A DNA stretch of 33,960 nucleotides from NCBI GenBank assembly GCA_964444825.1, contig CAYUIS010000049.1, positions 1 through 33,960 on the forward strand. The letters run 5' to 3'. The notes under the pieces are model-generated. The model saw nothing but the letters and a program-made list of their open reading frames with translations, had not been told where the DNA came from and made no database searches. How positions within the stretch are numbered: the first letter of the stretch is position 1; every line of letters begins with the position of its first letter. Below, one piece after another: positions 24,705 through 32,524 of the stretch. Position numbers and translations under genes: made by a program. Origin of the DNA: CAYUIS01 sp964444825 (GTDB lineage: Bacteria > Chloroflexota > Anaerolineae > B4-G1).

Positions 24705-25640
24705 ATGACAAGACTAACCCGACGACAGTTTCTCAGAATGACGGGGGCGGCTGCGGCCAGTGCAGCGCTTCTTGGCTCCGGCTGCGCGACTGACACTGGC
24801 AGCCAGCGATCGCCTTCCGCGCCAACCGGCGATCAGACCTACCTGGCGGTTGGCCGGGGCAGCGACCCGGCAGCGACCACGAAGGCAGCACTTGCCGCGC
24901 TGGGGGGCATCGAGCGTTTTGTGAGATCGGGCGACGATGTGATCATCAAGCCCAACATCTGTGTAGACTACCATCCACCCGAGTACGCGGCGACGACCAA
25001 TCCTACCGTCGTCGCTACCCTGGTCTCCCTCTGTGTGGAGGCTGGTGCGCGGCGCGTAAGGGTCATGGACACCCCCTTCGGTGGCACGGCAGAGTCGGCC
25101 TACGCGGTGAGCGGCATCGAGGAGGCGGTACTGACATCTGGAGGCAAGATGGAAGTGATGAGTCCAGTCAAGTTCGTCACAACCTCCATTCCTGATGGGC
25201 TAGACATCACCGAATGGGACGTCTACCAGGATGTACTCGACGCCGATGTGCTGATCAACGTTCCTATCGCCAAGCACCACTCCCTAGGCCGGCTGAGCCT
25301 GGGGGGAAAGAACTTGCTGGGTGTGATCACCAAGCCCAACAGGATGCACCTTAATCTGGGCCAGCGTGCGGCCGATCTGGCGAGCCTGGTCCGCCCCACG
25401 CTTACCGTGGTGGACGCTGTGCGCATCCTGACTGCCCACGGCCCAACGGGAGGCAGCCTGAACGACGTGCAACAGACAGATACGGTCATCGCCAGCCACG
25501 ACATGGTGGCAGCCGATGCATGGGCTGCCACCATGTTTGGCCTGACCGGGGCGGACATCGCCTACGTAAGGGCAGCGGCGGAGATGGGGTTGGGGACGAT
25601 GGACCTGGATAGCATCAAGGTAGAGCAGGTCGATGCATAA
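24705..25640 (+). CDS. Tat-exported DUF362 protein
   Basis: 311 residues from the ATG at 24705. The N-terminus has a clear twin-arginine signal, TRRQFLRMTG followed by an Ala-rich core, and a Cys at about 27 after LLGSG that may be lipidated. The DUF362 domain covers about 45-305: VIIKPNIC, TNPTVVATLVSLCVEAGARRVRVMD, LINVPIAKHH and GGKNLLGVI are the family landmarks. DUF362 proteins often occur beside or fused to ferredoxins; the biochemical role is unknown. Tat export suggests folding or cofactor loading in the cytoplasm. An upstream in-frame ATG at 24570 adds a non-signal tail, so I reject it. The end overlaps the next gene by 8 nt. It is driven by the divergent promoter. Confidence 0.88.
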   Translation: MTRLTRRQFLRMTGAAAASAALLGSGCATDTGSQRSPSAPTGDQTYLAVGRGSDPAATTKAALAALGGIERFVRSGDDVIIKPNICVDYHPPEYAATTNPTVVATLVSLCVEAGARRVRVMDTPFGGTAESAYAVSGIEEAVLTSGGKMEVMSPVKFVTTSIPDGLDITEWDVYQDVLDADVLINVPIAKHHSLGRLSLGGKNLLGVITKPNRMHLNLGQRAADLASLVRPTLTVVDAVRILTAHGPTGGSLNDVQQTDTVIASHDMVAADAWAATMFGLTGADIAYVRAAAEMGLGTMDLDSIKVEQVDA

Positions 25641-26508
25641 GCGGTCCGGACTTGGGATCTCTAGATTAAAGTGGTGCTGTCTGCTCATTGGGTGGCTGCT
25701 GGTGGCCTGCAGTCAGGGCGAACCCACCGTCACTTCGCAGTCTGGCGCCTTCCCCGACGTGGATGCCTTCCCGGGCTGGACGACCGGTGGCGAGATAGAG
25801 ACCTTTGGGCAGGAGAATATCTACGATCTGGTAGATGGCCAGGCCGACGCGTTCTTCGCCTACGGCTTTGAGCAGGTGATGGTGCAGGATTATGAGAATA
25901 CTGACGGCACAGTGCTGAGCATCGAAATCTGGCAACTGGCGACACCCCCTGACGCCTACGGTCTGTTCACCACCACCATCTCCGGCGAACCGGCCGTAAT
26001 TGGCAACGAAGGAGATGCTGACCCGGGACGCCGCTTGGTCTTTTGGCAAGATCGCTTCTACGTACATCTACGGGCCCGGCAGGAGGTGTCCGACGCCGAT
26101 CTGTGGAGCCTTGCAGCGGCGGTTTCGGCAGCTTTGCCGTCCGGCGGCCAGCGTCCCGCGCTGATGGACCGGTTGCCGGCCGAGGGATTGACGGAACGCA
26201 GCGCCATCTTCTTTCACGAGGAGATCTCTATACAGAATGAGATATGGTTAGGTGGTGAGAATCTGCTGGGGTTGAGCTCTGAAACAGAGGGGGTTCTGGC
26301 ACGGTACGACCTCGGCAGCACACCGGCGAGATTGTTGCTGGTGGACTACCCTGATGCAGAGATGGCTGCAGCAGGTCACGCAGCGTTGAGGGACGGTCAG
26401 ATCAGCGATGTGGTGGCTAGCGACACATCCAATACCCTTCTGGGCATCGTCTTTGGCGAGGTGGATAGAGCAGTGGCTGATGCTCTGCTGATGGACGCCC
26501 TCCAGTGA
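25633..26508 (+). CDS. DUF6599-type lipoprotein
   Basis: 291 residues. The signal peptide ends in LLVAC (Cys at about 26). The mature part shows NIYDLVDGQADAFFAYGFEQVMVQDYEN, SIEIWQLATPPDAYGLFT and a second similar half with SAIFFHEEISIQNEIWLGGENLLGL, features I associate with DUF6599. Its function is unknown. The ATG lies inside the end of the DUF362 gene (8-nt overlap, different frame), so the two are translationally coupled and probably act together outside the membrane. No cofactor-binding motif is visible. Confidence 0.8.
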   Translation: MHKRSGLGISRLKWCCLLIGWLLVACSQGEPTVTSQSGAFPDVDAFPGWTTGGEIETFGQENIYDLVDGQADAFFAYGFEQVMVQDYENTDGTVLSIEIWQLATPPDAYGLFTTTISGEPAVIGNEGDADPGRRLVFWQDRFYVHLRARQEVSDADLWSLAAAVSAALPSGGQRPALMDRLPAEGLTERSAIFFHEEISIQNEIWLGGENLLGLSSETEGVLARYDLGSTPARLLLVDYPDAEMAAAGHAALRDGQISDVVASDTSNTLLGIVFGEVDRAVADALLMDALQ

Positions 26509-26577
26509 CGCGGCGGTCGACACAAGTTGGGCGAATCCGTACCTGTGTAACGGTTGGCGACAAGGAAATGCGCCAGC

Positions 26578-26606
26578 TTGACCCACCCGGTGCGCTACGG
26601 TATAAT
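26578..26606 (+). promoter_or_regulatory. Strong promoter of the AIM24-family gene
   Basis: TTGACC (26578-26583), a 17-nt spacer and a perfect TATAAT (26601-26606). The leader of about 40 nt carries AAAGGAGG (26638-26645), 8 nt before the ATG at 26654. Confidence 0.75.
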
Positions 26607-26653
26607 CCACATACGTTTCAAGCAACCATCACAATGTAAAGGAGGACAGTGAG

Positions 26654-27442
26654 ATGAAAAGCCACTTGATTGATTATCAGGTTTTCGGAGACGACCTTCA
26701 GTTTGTGGAGGTCGAGCTAGATCCCGGCGAGACCGTGATTGCGGAAGCCGGGATGATGATGTATATGGAGGACGGTATCGGCTATGAGACCAAGATGGGT
26801 GATGGCTCCAAGCCCAAGGCTGGGTTCCTGGACTCTTTGGTCAGTGTTGGCAAGCGGGCGCTCACCGGCGAGTCGCTGTTCATGACCCACTTCACCCACA
26901 GCGGGGGTGAAGGGAAGCGACACGTAGCATTTGGGGCACCCTATCCCGGCAAGATCATCGCCATTGATCTGGATGAGGCAAAAGGTGAGCTGATCTGCCA
27001 GAAGGATTCCTTCCTGGCCGCGGCGTTGGGCACCGAATTGAGCATCGCGTTTAACAAGAAAATAGGGGCTGGGCTCTTTGGTGGCGAGGGATTCATCCTC
27101 CAGCGGCTCCGTGGGGATGGTATGGTCTTTATCCACGCGGGTGGGACCATTATCGAGAAACGCCTCAACAACGAAAAGCTCATGGTGGACACCGGGTGTA
27201 TCGTCGCGTTCGAAAACACAATCAGCTATGACATCCAGCGGGCGGGCAATCTGAAATCCATGATCTTTGGCGGCGAGGGGCTCTTCCTGGCTACGCTGCA
27301 GGGCACCGGTCGCGTCTGGCTCCAATCGCTGCCGTTCTCACGGCTGGCTGACCGTATCCTAGAGTCCGCGCCCGCGGCTGGCGGGACGGCTGTGGATGAG
27401 GGCTCAATCGTAAGCGGGGCGATAAAGTTCCTGCAGAAATAA
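26654..27442 (+). CDS. AIM24/TIGR00266 family protein
   Basis: 262 residues, full length for the family. Typical segments: VEVELDPGETVIAEAGMMMYME near the start, SLFMTHFTHSGG (about 75-87), VAFGAPYPGKIIAIDL, GLFGGEGFILQRLRGDGMVFIHAGG and the repeated FGGEGLFLATLQGTGRVWLQSLP. The fold is a beta-helix-like sandwich of Gly-rich repeats. No enzymatic role is established for the bacterial proteins; the eukaryotic relative acts in mitochondria. It has its own strong promoter, an excellent ribosome site and its own terminator, so it is monocistronic and probably well expressed, although it lies between redox genes. There is no signal peptide, so it is cytoplasmic. Confidence 0.92.
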   Translation: MKSHLIDYQVFGDDLQFVEVELDPGETVIAEAGMMMYMEDGIGYETKMGDGSKPKAGFLDSLVSVGKRALTGESLFMTHFTHSGGEGKRHVAFGAPYPGKIIAIDLDEAKGELICQKDSFLAAALGTELSIAFNKKIGAGLFGGEGFILQRLRGDGMVFIHAGGTIIEKRLNNEKLMVDTGCIVAFENTISYDIQRAGNLKSMIFGGEGLFLATLQGTGRVWLQSLPFSRLADRILESAPAAGGTAVDEGSIVSGAIKFLQK

Positions 27443-27462
27443 CCAAATCTGCGAACCAGTCT

Positions 27463-27500
27463 AGACCTCCGAGATCTCGTGTGCTCGGAGGTCTTTGTTA
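27463..27500 (+). terminator. Rho-independent terminator after the AIM24-family gene
   Basis: Perfect 11-bp stem AGACCTCCGAG (27463-27473) and CTCGGAGGTCT (27484-27494), 10-nt loop, then TTGTTA. It starts 21 nt after the stop codon. Confidence 0.8.
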
Positions 27501-27559
27501 AGGGGGAGCGGATAGGAAGGGTCAGGCGGAACGCCACTTGATGGGGAGATGAGCCATCT

Positions 27560-29071
27560 ATGAACTGGTCCCGTTGGCGACGCGGACGTCTGTCTGTCCA
27601 GGTCTTGGCGTTCGCCTTGTACATCTATCTACTATTTGCTGCACTCCAGCGACGGGCGGCCTTCCCCCTGGCCGACCTGTATTTTCGGCTCAATCCGCTG
27701 GCCGCGCTCTGCGTTATGCTGGCTAGCAGGGCGTGGATCGGCCGGCTGGCGCTGGCCTTGCTCACACTGGGGCTGACACTGGCATTGGGACGGGTATGGT
27801 GTGGCTGGTTATGCCCGCTCGGCACATTGCTGGAGTGGGTGCGCCTTCGCTCGGCCCATCGCTGGGCAGCCAGCATATCCCCGCGCTGGCGTGCGGTCAA
27901 GAACGTCCTGCTGCTCGTGATTTTGGCTGCGGCTCTGTTTGGCAACCTCAGTCTGCTCATTCTTGACCCACTGACCCTGTTCACCCGGACGATGACGGTG
28001 GTGGTCATCCCGGCCCTCAACTATGCAGTCACCAACGTCGAGCGGGCCGCGTATCCAGCCCCATTTATGCGACCGGTCGTAAGCTGGCTGGAGGGGGTAC
28101 TGCGCGGTCCAGTTCTGCCAGTCATCCAGCCGGCATTCGCCTCAAGTGCGGCCCTGGGCCTGCTGTTTCTGGGCATCCTAGCCCTCAACTTACTCGCGGA
28201 CCGGTTCTGGTGCCGCTATCTATGTCCTCTTGGCGCACTGCTGGGGCTGTTGTCGAAGGTGTCACTCTTGCGGCCATCGGTACGCCCGGCCTGCAACCGC
28301 TGTGGCCACTGCGTGGGGGCCTGCCGCTTGGACGCGATTGACACCAGCCGCGGGTACGAGATCATTCCCTCCGAGTGCACCGTCTGTTTGGACTGTCTGG
28401 CTGCCTGCCCGGAGGAGGGGATCGGATTCCGCTCCCAACTGGCTCTAGCCCCCGCCAATGAATATGATCCTACCCGGCGGCAGGCGTTGACGGCGCTGGC
28501 ATCCACTGCCGTCGGGGTCGCGGTGCTGCGGACGGATGTGGCGGCGAAGCAACCCCACCCACAGTTGATTCGGCCCCCTGGCGTGGTCGATGAAGACGAG
28601 TTCTTGGCTCGCTGCCTGCGTTGCAGCCAGTGTATGAAGGTCTGCCCAACCGCAGGGCTGCAACCAACGTTGCTGGAGGCAGGGCTGGAGGGTCTGTGGA
28701 CGCCTCGGCTGGTGCCCCGGTTGGGTTATTGTGATTACGGCTGCAATGCCTGCGGGCAGATCTGTCCATCCAGCGCGATACCCCCACTCGATCTCGCCCA
28801 AAAGCGGGAGATGGTCATCGGCGTGGCCGTGATTGACCGCGACCGCTGCCTGCCTTGGGCCCACGGAACACCGTGTATCGTCTGCGAGGAGATGTGCCCG
28901 ACACCGGAGAAGGCGATTCGGCTGGAGGAGGTGACGGTGGCGGACGATCGAGGAGAACCGGCCATCGTCCAGCGCCCGTACGTCCTGCAGGACGTGTGCA
29001 TCGGCTGCGGCATCTGTGAATACCAATGTCCGCTGGAAGGCCAGGCGGCCATTCAGGTCTATCGCTCGTAG
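27560..29071 (+). CDS. Fused NapH/NapG-like membrane polyferredoxin with internal twin-arginine segment
   Basis: 503 residues. Residues 1-235: four membrane spans with the NapH-type motifs WCGWLCPLG (Cys81) and WCRYLCPLG. Residues about 245-290: two 4Fe-4S motifs (CNRCGHCVGACR, CTVCLDCLAACP). Residues 305-322: TRRQALTALASTAVG, a twin-arginine motif (Arg306-Arg307) plus a hydrophobic core. Residues about 345-500: four more Cys clusters (CLRCSQCMKVCP, CNACGQICP, CIVCEEMCP, CIGCGICEYQCP) as in NapG. NapH and NapG pass electrons between quinol and periplasmic reductases; here both parts are one chain. No nap reductase is seen in the window, and an AOR-family gene lies downstream, so the partner may be different. 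I favour electron transfer across the membrane; the direction is unknown. Confidence 0.88.
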   Translation: MNWSRWRRGRLSVQVLAFALYIYLLFAALQRRAAFPLADLYFRLNPLAALCVMLASRAWIGRLALALLTLGLTLALGRVWCGWLCPLGTLLEWVRLRSAHRWAASISPRWRAVKNVLLLVILAAALFGNLSLLILDPLTLFTRTMTVVVIPALNYAVTNVERAAYPAPFMRPVVSWLEGVLRGPVLPVIQPAFASSAALGLLFLGILALNLLADRFWCRYLCPLGALLGLLSKVSLLRPSVRPACNRCGHCVGACRLDAIDTSRGYEIIPSECTVCLDCLAACPEEGIGFRSQLALAPANEYDPTRRQALTALASTAVGVAVLRTDVAAKQPHPQLIRPPGVVDEDEFLARCLRCSQCMKVCPTAGLQPTLLEAGLEGLWTPRLVPRLGYCDYGCNACGQICPSSAIPPLDLAQKREMVIGVAVIDRDRCLPWAHGTPCIVCEEMCPTPEKAIRLEEVTVADDRGEPAIVQRPYVLQDVCIGCGICEYQCPLEGQAAIQVYRS

Positions 29072-29161
29072 GAGTCGCACGGGGGACTCTTTCGCTATGT
29101 GAACCTTGGGACGCTCGGAGGGATACATAGTGCAGAAAACCTTGTGCGAAGGGAGCAACCT

Positions 29162-31546
29162 ATGAGACCCAGATTTGTGTGGACGTTGGTGTTGGTTACC
29201 CTGGTTGCGCTGGCCGGCTGTTCCATAGCCCCATCACCGGCGCCAACATTGGTCATCACGCCTGTGGCAACGACCGCCCCTCCTCCGACAGTGACCGCTG
29301 TCGACGACGCTACGGCGACGTTGGAAACGACGCCCATCCCGGTCGAACCGACATCCCGGCCGGCCGAACCGACATCTCCAACCGTCGAACCGACCCGCCC
29401 ACCAGATGATCCTTTCGAACTCATCTCCCAGGAGAGCCTCTTTGCCTTTATGGAGGACCTGACTGCTATCCAGCCCTACTCGGGTTGGCGTAACTCGGCC
29501 ACCGAGGGTGAGGCCGAGGCCCTGGACTATGTCGCAGAGGCATTGGAGGACTTGCCGTTCTTGCGAGAGACGGGGCTGGAGTTAGAGCGTCAGAGTTTCC
29601 GAGTCTTCCTGGCCACCGAGCTGTGGGAGACGCGGGTCCATTTGACCGTAAGTGGTAAGGCGGTGGAGGTGCCGGCCGACGGCCTGAGAGGCCCCCGGGA
29701 CGACATCGCGCAGGCGCTTCGTTTTGACTCCGATGGAATGCTGAACGATTCAGACCCGGACCCGGTTGTCGTCGCAGGGCCTGTGGTACTGGTGCGGTCT
29801 GCGGAAGACATCCGCACGCTGAGTCAGGCTGACTTGAGGGGGAAAGTGGTCCTGCTCGACTATGGAGTGATAGACCGGGCCTTGCTCGGCAGTTCGCGGG
29901 CCACTGAGATCGCTTCGAGCCTGATGGCCAAGGGACCGGCTGGGCTGGTGCTGGTCACCAGTTTCTCCAATCGGCCGCACGAAAGCCACGGCAGCTTTGT
30001 CGGGGACCTGAGTGCACTAACCGGGGTGAAGACAGAGCCAACCCCACCCGTTCTGTACGTCCGTCTAGAAGATATAGCAGCGGTGGGGATCGAGGACTGG
30101 CAAGACCTGGCACAGGTCGAAGCGGCTCGTCTCACCTGGGATGCTGACGTATTCTCCCCCGGCGACTCGGGCAACCTGGTCGCCCGTATCCCCGGCACAG
30201 ATGGGTCACAGGCCGTGATCCTGGGAGCCCACATCGACAGCCCAAATGGCCCCGGGGCTATGGATGACGGTAGTGGTTCAGTCGTATTGCTGGAGGTGGC
30301 CCGCGTCCTGAACGCAGCCCGGTTCCAACCTCCCACCGATCTTTACCTGGTCTGGTTTGGCAGCGAAGAGATAGGTCTGTACGGATCTTATCACTTTGTC
30401 TCGACGCACCAGGAGCTGCTCGACCGGAGCCTGGCCATGTTGCAGATGGATATGCTGTGCCATCCACTGGAAGGAATTGACGCATATCTCAACATTATCA
30501 CCTGGTCCTACGGTCGCCTGGGGGATGATCGGTTGACGTGGCCCGATTATCTGAGCCAGGCGGCGGAGCGGCAAGGAATATCGACCTACCCATCGGGCCA
30601 TTACGGCATCGAATCGGACAACTCGGCTTTCGCCGGATTCGACGTGCCCAACGCCAATCTGATCTATATGAACTATCCCGAGATGGCGTCACTCGGCGGC
30701 GTCCACTACGGCTGTCACATTCACGATCCCTACGACACCGTGGATTTGGCGCGAGAAGAGGGAGACGTGCTGGAACAGATGGCGCGGGTAGTCCTGAGCG
30801 CAGCTCTGGAGACCGGACAGGAGGCCCCAGAACTGCGCGTCGCCCCGCGGCCCGACAGGCGCGTCCTGTTTGTGTCCAGCCACACCGAGTCAGTCCATAT
30901 GGCCCCGACCACGTTCACCGACCTGGGGATGGCTTTCGCCTGGTCAGGGTTTGACGTAGACATGGTCCCCTACGGGCAAGCGGTGACCGCCAGCGATCTG
31001 GAGGACACGGACCTGGTGGTGGTGCTGCCGGTGTTGGACTATCCCAGCCTGGAGGAGGATCCCGCGGCATACGACGAGGCGTGGGGCCCGGGGGAGGTTG
31101 AGGCATTAAGGGCGTACGTGGATGGGGGTGGGATGCTGGTGTTGACGAACAGCGCCAACCGCGTCAAGTACAACAACCAGGTGCTGGATTCCAACGAGGA
31201 TTGGGGTGATGTAAATGTGCTGGCGGAGCATTTTGGTATTTCCTATCAGGATCATGGCCTGACGGCTACCACGGCAGGGACTGAGGGGGGCAGCTCATTG
31301 CTAGGAGGTGTACCATCCCTGGCCCTAGCCAAGAACAACGGCGTGCCGTTTACGGTTAGGGACACGGCCAAGGCCCAGGTTCTGGCCTTGGCTGGTGGAG
31401 AGCCCGCTATGGCGTTAGTCGACTCTGGCGGTGCTGGAGGACAGGTTCTGATACTGGCCGATGTCGGTATGCTGGCCACCGACGGGGGTGAACCGGCCAA
31501 CCTGGATTTCTGGCTCAACCTGGCCGAGTATGCCCGGGCGCGCTGA
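29162..31546 (+). CDS. M28 family metallopeptidase lipoprotein with C-terminal glutamine-amidotransferase-like domain
   Basis: 794 residues from the ATG at 29162 (GGGAG ribosome site); an earlier in-frame start adds a non-signal tail. The signal ends in LAGC (Cys20), followed by a Thr/Pro-rich linker to about 80. The N-terminal portion resembles the start of M28 enzymes, with a PA-like region between. The peptidase centre shows all five metal ligands: His357 (GAHIDSP), Asp368 (MDDGSG), Glu402-Glu403 (SEEIGLYGS), Asp430 (QMDMLC) and His521 (HDPYDT). From about 560 a flavodoxin/GATase-like domain follows (RVLFVSSHTESVH, LVVVLPVLDYP, LRAYVDGGGMLVLTNSANR). It probably trims peptides outside the cell. 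The substrate and the role of the C-terminal domain are unknown. Confidence 0.88.
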   Translation: MRPRFVWTLVLVTLVALAGCSIAPSPAPTLVITPVATTAPPPTVTAVDDATATLETTPIPVEPTSRPAEPTSPTVEPTRPPDDPFELISQESLFAFMEDLTAIQPYSGWRNSATEGEAEALDYVAEALEDLPFLRETGLELERQSFRVFLATELWETRVHLTVSGKAVEVPADGLRGPRDDIAQALRFDSDGMLNDSDPDPVVVAGPVVLVRSAEDIRTLSQADLRGKVVLLDYGVIDRALLGSSRATEIASSLMAKGPAGLVLVTSFSNRPHESHGSFVGDLSALTGVKTEPTPPVLYVRLEDIAAVGIEDWQDLAQVEAARLTWDADVFSPGDSGNLVARIPGTDGSQAVILGAHIDSPNGPGAMDDGSGSVVLLEVARVLNAARFQPPTDLYLVWFGSEEIGLYGSYHFVSTHQELLDRSLAMLQMDMLCHPLEGIDAYLNIITWSYGRLGDDRLTWPDYLSQAAERQGISTYPSGHYGIESDNSAFAGFDVPNANLIYMNYPEMASLGGVHYGCHIHDPYDTVDLAREEGDVLEQMARVVLSAALETGQEAPELRVAPRPDRRVLFVSSHTESVHMAPTTFTDLGMAFAWSGFDVDMVPYGQAVTASDLEDTDLVVVLPVLDYPSLEEDPAAYDEAWGPGEVEALRAYVDGGGMLVLTNSANRVKYNNQVLDSNEDWGDVNVLAEHFGISYQDHGLTATTAGTEGGSSLLGGVPSLALAKNNGVPFTVRDTAKAQVLALAGGEPAMALVDSGGAGGQVLILADVGMLATDGGEPANLDFWLNLAEYARAR

Positions 31547-31577
31547 GTCTCGCACCGGGCGCGAGGGGTAGACTGTA

Positions 31578-32519
31578 ATGAAGCTTCGAGCGATCACTTT
31601 AGAAACGGGTAACCATCGATCCTCCCGCCTGTGGCGGAGGATCCTCGTCATCGTCGGACTGACCTTTGTCGCCACGGCGCTCGCGGTAGCGGTATTCATC
31701 GCTGCGACCGCTGCCCGCTTTGCAGAGGGCGCCCTGGCCCCACCACGGATGGACCTCGATCGGACGCCGCTCGAGGTGGGCATTGAGGGCTACAGAGATG
31801 TCACCTTCACGGCCGAAGATGGGATCACTCTGCGCGGTTGGTACGTCCCACCTGAGAACGGCGTGCTCATCATTTTGGCCCACGGCTATGCTCATAACCG
31901 CCTGATGCTCCTGCCCGAGGCCCAGTTTCTCTCCGAGCAAGAGTACGGCGCGCTCCTCTTTGACTTCCGTGGGCATGGTGAGAGCGATGACGCACTTGTC
32001 ACCATGGGCGATCACGAACAGCGTGACATGAACGCGGCCATTGACTTTGTGGCCGCCCAGCCCGGTGTCGAGGAGATCGGCGCTCTCGGGTTCTCTATGG
32101 GCGCGGCGACGCTGATACAGGTTGCTGCGCAGGATGACCGTCTGGGTGCCGTCGTCGTCGAAGCGGCCTTTCCCACCTTGAGGGAGGAAATACGCTACCG
32201 CTCACGCGCCCTCGGATTCCTCTCACAACTGCCCTCTCTATGGACTATGAAGCGAGCGGGGGTAGACGTAAACGAGGTCAACCCTATCGACGATCTGTGT
32301 ATGGTGAGCCCGCGTCCAACGTTATTGATCTATGGTGAAATGGACGCCGATGTGCCCCCTGGCACGCCGCAGGCGATGCGGGATGCAGCCTGTAACCCCG
32401 TAGACCTGTGGGTTATCGAGGCAGCGGCCCATCAGAACTACTCGGAGGTCGTGCCAAAAGAATACTCGGAGCGTGTGCTAGAGTTTTTTGATACGTGGCT
32501 GCTCGGCGAGGGTGAGTGA
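31578..32519 (+). CDS. Membrane-anchored alpha/beta hydrolase
   Basis: 313 residues. An N-terminal span (about 20-42) is followed by an alpha/beta-hydrolase domain. HGYAHNR forms the oxyanion region (about 99-105), the nucleophile elbow is GFSMG with Ser173, Asp256 lies in GEMDADVP and His285 in AAHQNY, so the triad is complete. The fold resembles the serine aminopeptidase/acyl-esterase S33-type group; the ester or amide substrate cannot be inferred. GAGGGG precedes the ATG. It lies 31 nt after the M28 gene and 5 nt before the AOR-like gene, so it is probably one transcript with both. Confidence 0.85.
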   Translation: MKLRAITLETGNHRSSRLWRRILVIVGLTFVATALAVAVFIAATAARFAEGALAPPRMDLDRTPLEVGIEGYRDVTFTAEDGITLRGWYVPPENGVLIILAHGYAHNRLMLLPEAQFLSEQEYGALLFDFRGHGESDDALVTMGDHEQRDMNAAIDFVAAQPGVEEIGALGFSMGAATLIQVAAQDDRLGAVVVEAAFPTLREEIRYRSRALGFLSQLPSLWTMKRAGVDVNEVNPIDDLCMVSPRPTLLIYGEMDADVPPGTPQAMRDAACNPVDLWVIEAAAHQNYSEVVPKEYSERVLEFFDTWLLGEGE

Positions 32520-32524
32520 GGGAT

